A stretch of DNA of 64,000 nucleotides from Plazaster borealis. Lineage: Eukaryota > Echinodermata > Asteroidea > Forcipulatida > Labidiasteridae. The notes beneath the pieces were generated by a model. The model had not been told where the DNA came from. It saw only the letters and a program-made list of their open reading frames with translations, and searched no databases. A program made the position numbers and the translations under genes. Positions 58,761 through 64,000 of this stretch are shown in pieces (position 1 is the stretch's first letter; each line of letters begins with the position of its first letter). The stretch is taken from contig JAJGQC010000611.1 of assembly GCA_021014325.1 (NCBI GenBank), positions 284,501 to 348,500 on the forward strand. Direction: 5' to 3'.

Positions 58761-60440
58761 TGACTATTGAGCATAATTTTGCACTGTTAGGCCACAGGTT
58801 GGACCCCTCCTCTCTCCGTTGATAAAATGCGATGGAGTCCAAGATATAAAAGTCCTGTATAACAAAATATTTTCATAACTGATGGAGGAAGCTGAAGCTT
58901 TCTTCACATCCGTATATCCCGGTGAATTCCAAGAATGCTGGATTCAGAATTGTGAATTTTATCCTTGGATGACATTATTTTTGATATTAAAATGGAAATT
59001 CTTTATTGTAACTTTCAGTACTGACCCTGTACGTGTACATGAAAATTTGCACGAACGTGGCCCACGATATTCATAGCAAGTCCGTCACATTCAGTGTAGG
59101 GTCATTCGATCCATTTATCTCACGAACATGCAGTCGTATGTACAAAAGGCAAAATACTAGGTGTACTGAAGTGAAAAATCTGACCATGATGGAGGAAAGA
59201 ATCCCACATATTTTTCTCACACAAGTAGACTGGATATAAAGTATTATTGAGAAAATTGTAAATCTGTCAGTAATGTCCCATACTGTCAAATAACTATTTG
59301 AAAAAGGCGTTTTATTTTGCCTTTTTTACAAGCAGACCCATATTCAGACCCCTGACAAATACCCATCAAAGGTGTGATTGGTCTATCCTTATATCAGACC
59401 ACGCATGCACCTAGTTTATAACCAAATGTAATATAAAAGCAATCAAACATTTCAAATGGGGAAAACTGGGGTAAAAACGCCTGATTTTAAAGTTTTTACA
59501 AAATATCTCAGCATTGCTTGGAGATACTAGGAAATAAATGTATTTATTAATGCAATAGGCCTACATACAAGACGTACATATGTATGCATCTCCTCTATTG
59601 TGTGGAAATATAAACTCATTGTAATTATACTGATAAGGGATATTTTTCACCCTTTTGCGGAGGAAGTTTGGCGGGCGTTTTTACCCAGGTGTGGGGGTAG
59701 AAACGCCTGCCCACATTTTTTTGTAAAGTTGGCTTTACCAGATATTTTCCCATAGTATTTAAAATTTATAAATTTATAATTTTTAAAAATACTCAGGGAA
59801 TACATCAAATACAAACAAATTTTCAAACACAGCTGGTTAACTACAAACTCAATCAATTAAAACAGGTATTCTTATGTAGAGGGAAGTTGAACATTAGCGG
59901 ACATACATGTAATTCGCACACAACAAGTTTGTACGCTTATGGCTGACCAACATTGCAAAGTCTAAACTAAGAACACCCATAGCTCCAGCAAGGGTCTACT
60001 GGTCCAAAGACACCACCCCAGAAGCTCCTGATCAATGAAATGTTTTAAAGACTCAAGATAGACCAAACACAAACATACAATCCCTGTAGATGTTATTGTA
60101 CCTATGGGTCTACCTAGTTTAAATCAGATAAAGTAAACAAATAAAAAAAAATAATAAATAAATAAATAAATAGATAAGACCCCTTAAACAATTTAGCTGT
60201 GACCCGTTTTTCGTCCCTTACAGTATTGTATTGGCGAGCAAATATTAAAATTAATTTTTGAAATTTAATCATTTTTAAAATTATAGTGCTACATGTATTT
60301 ACTCTTCTTAATATCAATAATCAAATAACACATATTGAACAAATTTGACATTTTTTCCTTCAAAAAGCTTTAAACCCAGGACGTCAGAGCAGTGCAACAG
60401 ATTCTGGCTCCCTACCAAGGATGTCCGTCGGACAACGACA
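58761..60440. other. AT-rich spacer with AAAT microsatellite
   Basis: A run of AAAT units is at 60,145-60,172. No gene recognised. Confidence 0.5.
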
Positions 60441-60446
60441 GCCAGA

Positions 60447-60735
60447 CAACTCGATGGGTCAGACAACTGGATGGGTCAGACAACTGGATGGGTCAGACAA
60501 CTGGACGGGTCAGACAACTGGACGGGTCAGACAACTGGATGGGTCAGACGACTGGATGGGTCAGACAACTGGATGGGTCAGACAACTGGATGGGTCAGAC
60601 AACTGGATGGGTCAGACAACTGGATGGGTCAGACAACTCGATGGGTCAGACAACTCGATGGGTCAGACAACTCGATGGGTCAGACAACTCGATGGGTCAG
60701 ACAATTCGATGGGTCAGACAACTCGATGGGTTGTA
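60447..60735 (+). repeat. 17-bp minisatellite, about 17 units
   Basis: Unit CTGGATGGGTCAGACAA, with CTCGATGGGTCAGACAA variants grouped at the right end and CTGGACGGGTCAGACAA in the left half. Because 17 is not a multiple of 3, all three plus frames are open and give the same cyclic 17-residue peptide (QLDGSDNWMGQTTGWVR type). I treat the ORFs as repeat artefacts. Confidence 0.95.
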
Positions 60736-62130
60736 TGTTCAACCGTAAGACAAGTTGACTTTTGATCAGACAACTCGATGGATGGAGTTAAAATCTTCAT
60801 GGTAGAAGATTTGTATGACACCGGCATGCAGCTGACGACTCACAGAGTCGTTTGGCACGGGGGACGAGCGTACTGTAACTGGGCACTGGCATCCCACAGG
60901 GGTGGGGGACAAATGCACCTGCGCCTGGTTGGGGGGATGGGGGGCACATGCATTATCCGGCCCAAGAGAAGGCCAATGGAATACTTGTCTGAAGTTCACG
61001 CAAAAATTGTAGAAACACAGAATTTATTCAGGAAATTTGTGTAAACATTGTCACGTGTTGTCAATGACACTCAAAAAAAGAGAGATCAGTCATTCACTCG
61101 TCAACTTGTCTTGGCACTCTGTCCGGTTGTCTTGTCTCACTGACGACTTGTTAAGCTGTCGAGTTGTCTGACAGGTCGAGTTGTCACAAGGACGAGTTGT
61201 CTGTCTCCCCTACCAACAACAAGGGCTGTTTGCACGCACTGAGACTGAGAGTGTACATGTATGTTCATGTCATATGTACACAGTAGCCCTGCTCTGGGTA
61301 TTTAAAGCTTCTCTACAAATACAATGTAAACAAAATTTTAACTAATAATTGTTAATATTTTTACCTGATTTGAGAAGCTAAAATTCCGTTAATAATCTTC
61401 ATGTCCATAACTACACTTTTGATGGGTCCAAAAATGACAAACATGTGACCCGCTCTGCAAAAAAGGCCCGTAAGTCGTGCTATGCCTTTTCACGTTATGG
61501 GCTCATCAATGTTGAAAAGGTGACAAATTCTTCCTTGGTGTTGTATTTTTTTAATTCTATTTTTGACATCCTTCATATCCACACTTTCATAACTTGTAAG
61601 ATTGGATGTTTATTTTGATCAAAAAGATGAAAAAATTGTGTTTTGTGGACATTTTGTTCATGTTTTTTTTCTTTCAGTGTCCGTGGATTCCGTTGAAAGT
61701 TGCGTCTTTTTACACATCTGGCAGGACATTAACCCTAACCCCCATTAACCCTAACCCTCCACATACCCAGCCAAATACAACAGAATGCAACACAGTTGAA
61801 ATGAGAACCATGCCAAATGCAACAAAATACAACAAGGGATTTTGTTGCATTGTGCAGGCATGTTGTTTGTGTTAGGACTGAGCAAGGAGGTTTGCCCTGC
61901 TAAATGCAACAGTATGCACATATTATAAAGTTGGTATCATCTAAAAGCTGAGGACATTGGCTTTTTATTTGTAGACATAGAAAAGGTTAAAGGTCAAATG
62001 CAAAAGCAAGGAAGGTAATTTTCTGACATGAAGACAAACAGCGCTTGTAACTAGGGGCGTGAATCTTTTCTGTGATGTGTACGCAGTGTACTGTGGTGCA
62101 CCGATTGGTCAATGCACGCATTATCAAGCT

Positions 62131-62340
62131 TGCGCATGCGCTTTGAATGGGATTCGTTGTTTATTCACTGTCAGGTGACTGTCATGTGACTGTTTATAAT
62201 GTTATTAATGTGCGTGTCATGCAAAAACACAGCTTGCGCATGCGCTGTGAATGGAATTCCTTGTTTATTCACTGTCAGGTGGCAGTCATGTGACTGTTTA
62301 TAAGGAGAATGTGCGTGCCACGCAAAAACACAGCGCAATA
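62131..62340 (+). repeat. Direct repeat of about 105 bp, two units
   Basis: Both units have GCTTGCGCATGCGCT, TTGTTTATTCACTGTCAGGT, GTCATGTGACTGTTTATAA and GCAAAAACACAGC. The second TTTATAAGG lies about 135 bases before a small ORF, so the pair looks like a duplicated promoter or element end. Confidence 0.7.
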
Positions 62341-62443
62341 CCTGTCAACTGTCTTGTCTTGCTCTGAGCGAAAAGATTTTGATAATTATTTACTATTTTA
62401 GCCAACAAATTTTATATATTCTTCGTAAATTGTTTGCTTAAGT

Positions 62444-62620
62444 ATGGTTTCAAAGGATCAGTGTCTGGCTGAGGCTTTGAATGATCTCCGTGATGCCAAT
62501 CTTGTCGGGAAGAGAGAGACATGGTTGGCTTTGTGGAATATTACTTTGTTAACTTCCGATGTGAAGACGACAATGTGGAATCCGATTCAGAATCTGATTC
62601 CACATTGCTGTCTTTAGCGG
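62444..62620 (+). CDS. Small ORF of 58 codons, unknown
   Basis: Starts MVSKDQCLAEALNDLRDANL, includes GKRETWLALWNITLLTSD, and ends at TAG. It sits downstream of the duplicated TATAA-bearing unit. A near-perfect hairpin (CAATGTGGAATCCGATTC and its inverse, 62,571-62,606) covers its end. No family recognised; it may be the start of a decayed transposon gene. Confidence 0.25.
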
Positions 62621-64000
62621 AAGATAACAAAGATTTCGACTTTGATCAGAGATGATGAAAAGGATGGCCCCTTGGTTGTTGTAGCCCCACATTTTCAAAA
62701 AAGAGACAAATTCACTGCATTGACATGATTGGGAAAAAAAGAGGTTGAACAAAATTTAAAAACCCCAAAGTATCAGACCAAATTAAATAAGAAAATTGCC
62801 CCAATTACTCTCCATGTTTTTAATTGGTTTGGGGGTTTTGGGGTATTTATTTTAATTTAATTTTTTACCCAAAGATTATTTCAAAATTGATTAATCAACT
62901 TCAATTTGCAATTAGAAGGCAAACTGTGTTAGCTGTGCTAGATTTGGGAAAAAATATTGAGGTTTAAAACTTGTGTCATTTTTGTGTTAGCTGTGCTAGA
63001 TTTGAAATTGAGGTTTAAAACTTGTGTCATTTTTGTGTTAGCTGTGCTAGATTTGAAATTGAGGTTTAAACTTGTGTCATTTTTGTTTACCAAAACTTGA
63101 ATTTTTTACCCCCCAAAACTAGTGTTAATCACGAAATGCGAGCCAACTTCAGAGTTTTATTAAACAGCCCAAACTTTGGTGGAAATAATTAGCTTAAATT
63201 TGTTTTTAAATGAAAAACAGGGCAGGGGAAAGGTGTTTTTATTCATTTTTTTCCAAAAAGCGTGCGTGCGAATTTTCACTTACGGAGTCAGTACAGAAAG
63301 TTCAATAGAGACGTAAATGTCCATTTTAATTTAGTTTGATTTTCAAAAATAATGTCATCTAAGGATAAAATTAACAATTCTGACCCCAGCAGGCATGGAG
63401 TTCATGACACAACAAGGAATGTGTGAACAAAGTTTCAGCTTCGTCCATCATCAGGTAAAAATATGAAAATATGTTGTTATAATTTTGTTTTCGCAATGTA
63501 CGGACTACGGGACCTTTACCCTAGACTCCGTCACGTTGTATGCAACGGAGGAGTCCAACCCTAGGCTAATGTACAGAGTATGCGCAGCATGGAGTTTGGT
63601 TGGGGTGCACTGCGGCTCGAGCCGAGGCCCGAGGGTTAAATTCTGACAGAAACGTTACAATGTGCCCAGAAAACCCAAAAGCTATACACAAAGTGAGGCA
63701 ACGAACAGAAAAGTTTTTGCAGCATGCCTCCAATTTCTAAGGGATTTATTTGATTTTTTGATGGATGTTGGACTTCCTTTCCCTTTTTTTAATATTCCTC
63801 GGTAGAAATTGGTAGCTGAAACGCTAAATTTTGACCTTTAAAAATGAAAATTCAAGAGCACATTTCACAGCGCCGATGGAAATCTTGCGCAAAGTCGCGC
63901 ACTCGTGCGCAAAGTGACTAAAACGGAGTGTAGCGAGCAGCGCTGGCAAGACCACGGTAGACCCGAAAATGACTTATTTTTCATGATTTTGACACTTTGT
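62621..64000. other. AT-rich end of window
   Basis: It contains a 59-bp tandem repeat (62,929-63,085, TGTTAGCTGTGCTAGATTTG) of about 2.7 units. No gene recognised. Confidence 0.55.

Noticed and set aside
60345..60765. Three overlapping proteins of 114-137 residues
   Set aside because: They are produced by a stop-free 17-bp minisatellite read in three frames.
61725..61765. Interstitial telomere
   Set aside because: Only a few AACCCT words are present, within AC-rich sequence; too short to claim.

Overview
This looks like a window of an animal nuclear genome: intron-containing genes with GT/AG junctions, low gene density, AT-rich spacers and many short palindromic transposons, tRNA-derived SINEs, LINEs and a DIRS element. 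The mixture of an NHL-type TRIM gene, a midasin (MDN1) gene fragment, DIRS retroelements and very frequent ACATGTA-type words suggests a marine invertebrate deuterostome, most likely an echinoderm. The phylum is inferred from general resemblance and is not proven.

Layout. Positions 1-18,680 and 24,059-37,800 are two diverged copies, in the same orientation, of one segmental duplication. Copy 1 carries a first MDN1-exon block (1-6,036), a second, partial repeat of that block (6,036-10,785), an AT-rich block with a THAP-domain remnant (10,780-13,535), a two-exon TRIM-NHL gene (13,932-16,612, minus strand) and a leader-exon block (18,300-18,673). Copy 2 carries one MDN1-exon block (24,059-29,764) in which three exons stay open, the same THAP/AT-rich block (31,573-34,312) and the same leader-exon block (37,440-37,793). 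Its TRIM coding exons are missing, and a tandem array of about 12 tRNA-like units (35,800-37,430) occupies that interval. Between the copies lie a LINE 3' end that runs into an 11-unit satellite (20,215-22,190) and a probable solo LTR (22,680-23,538).

The right half contains the largest coding locus. This is a two-exon plus-strand gene (38,286-44,481) for a protein of about 1,650 residues with zinc-ligand-like Cys/His motifs, a FEN1/XPG-like nuclease core and a C-terminal CXC-like cysteine cluster. Three single-base frame breaks interrupt it. Further right is a three-level nest: a TIR element (about 51,790-52,647) inside an L1/Tx1-type LINE (about 51,305-56,235) inside a DIRS element (about 50,400-57,930). 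The last 6 kb holds a 17-bp minisatellite, small TIR elements and no recognisable conserved gene.

Limits. All calls come from reading the sequence, the translations and the paralogous copies inside the window. Family names rest on recognised motifs. No database search, folding program or alignment was run.
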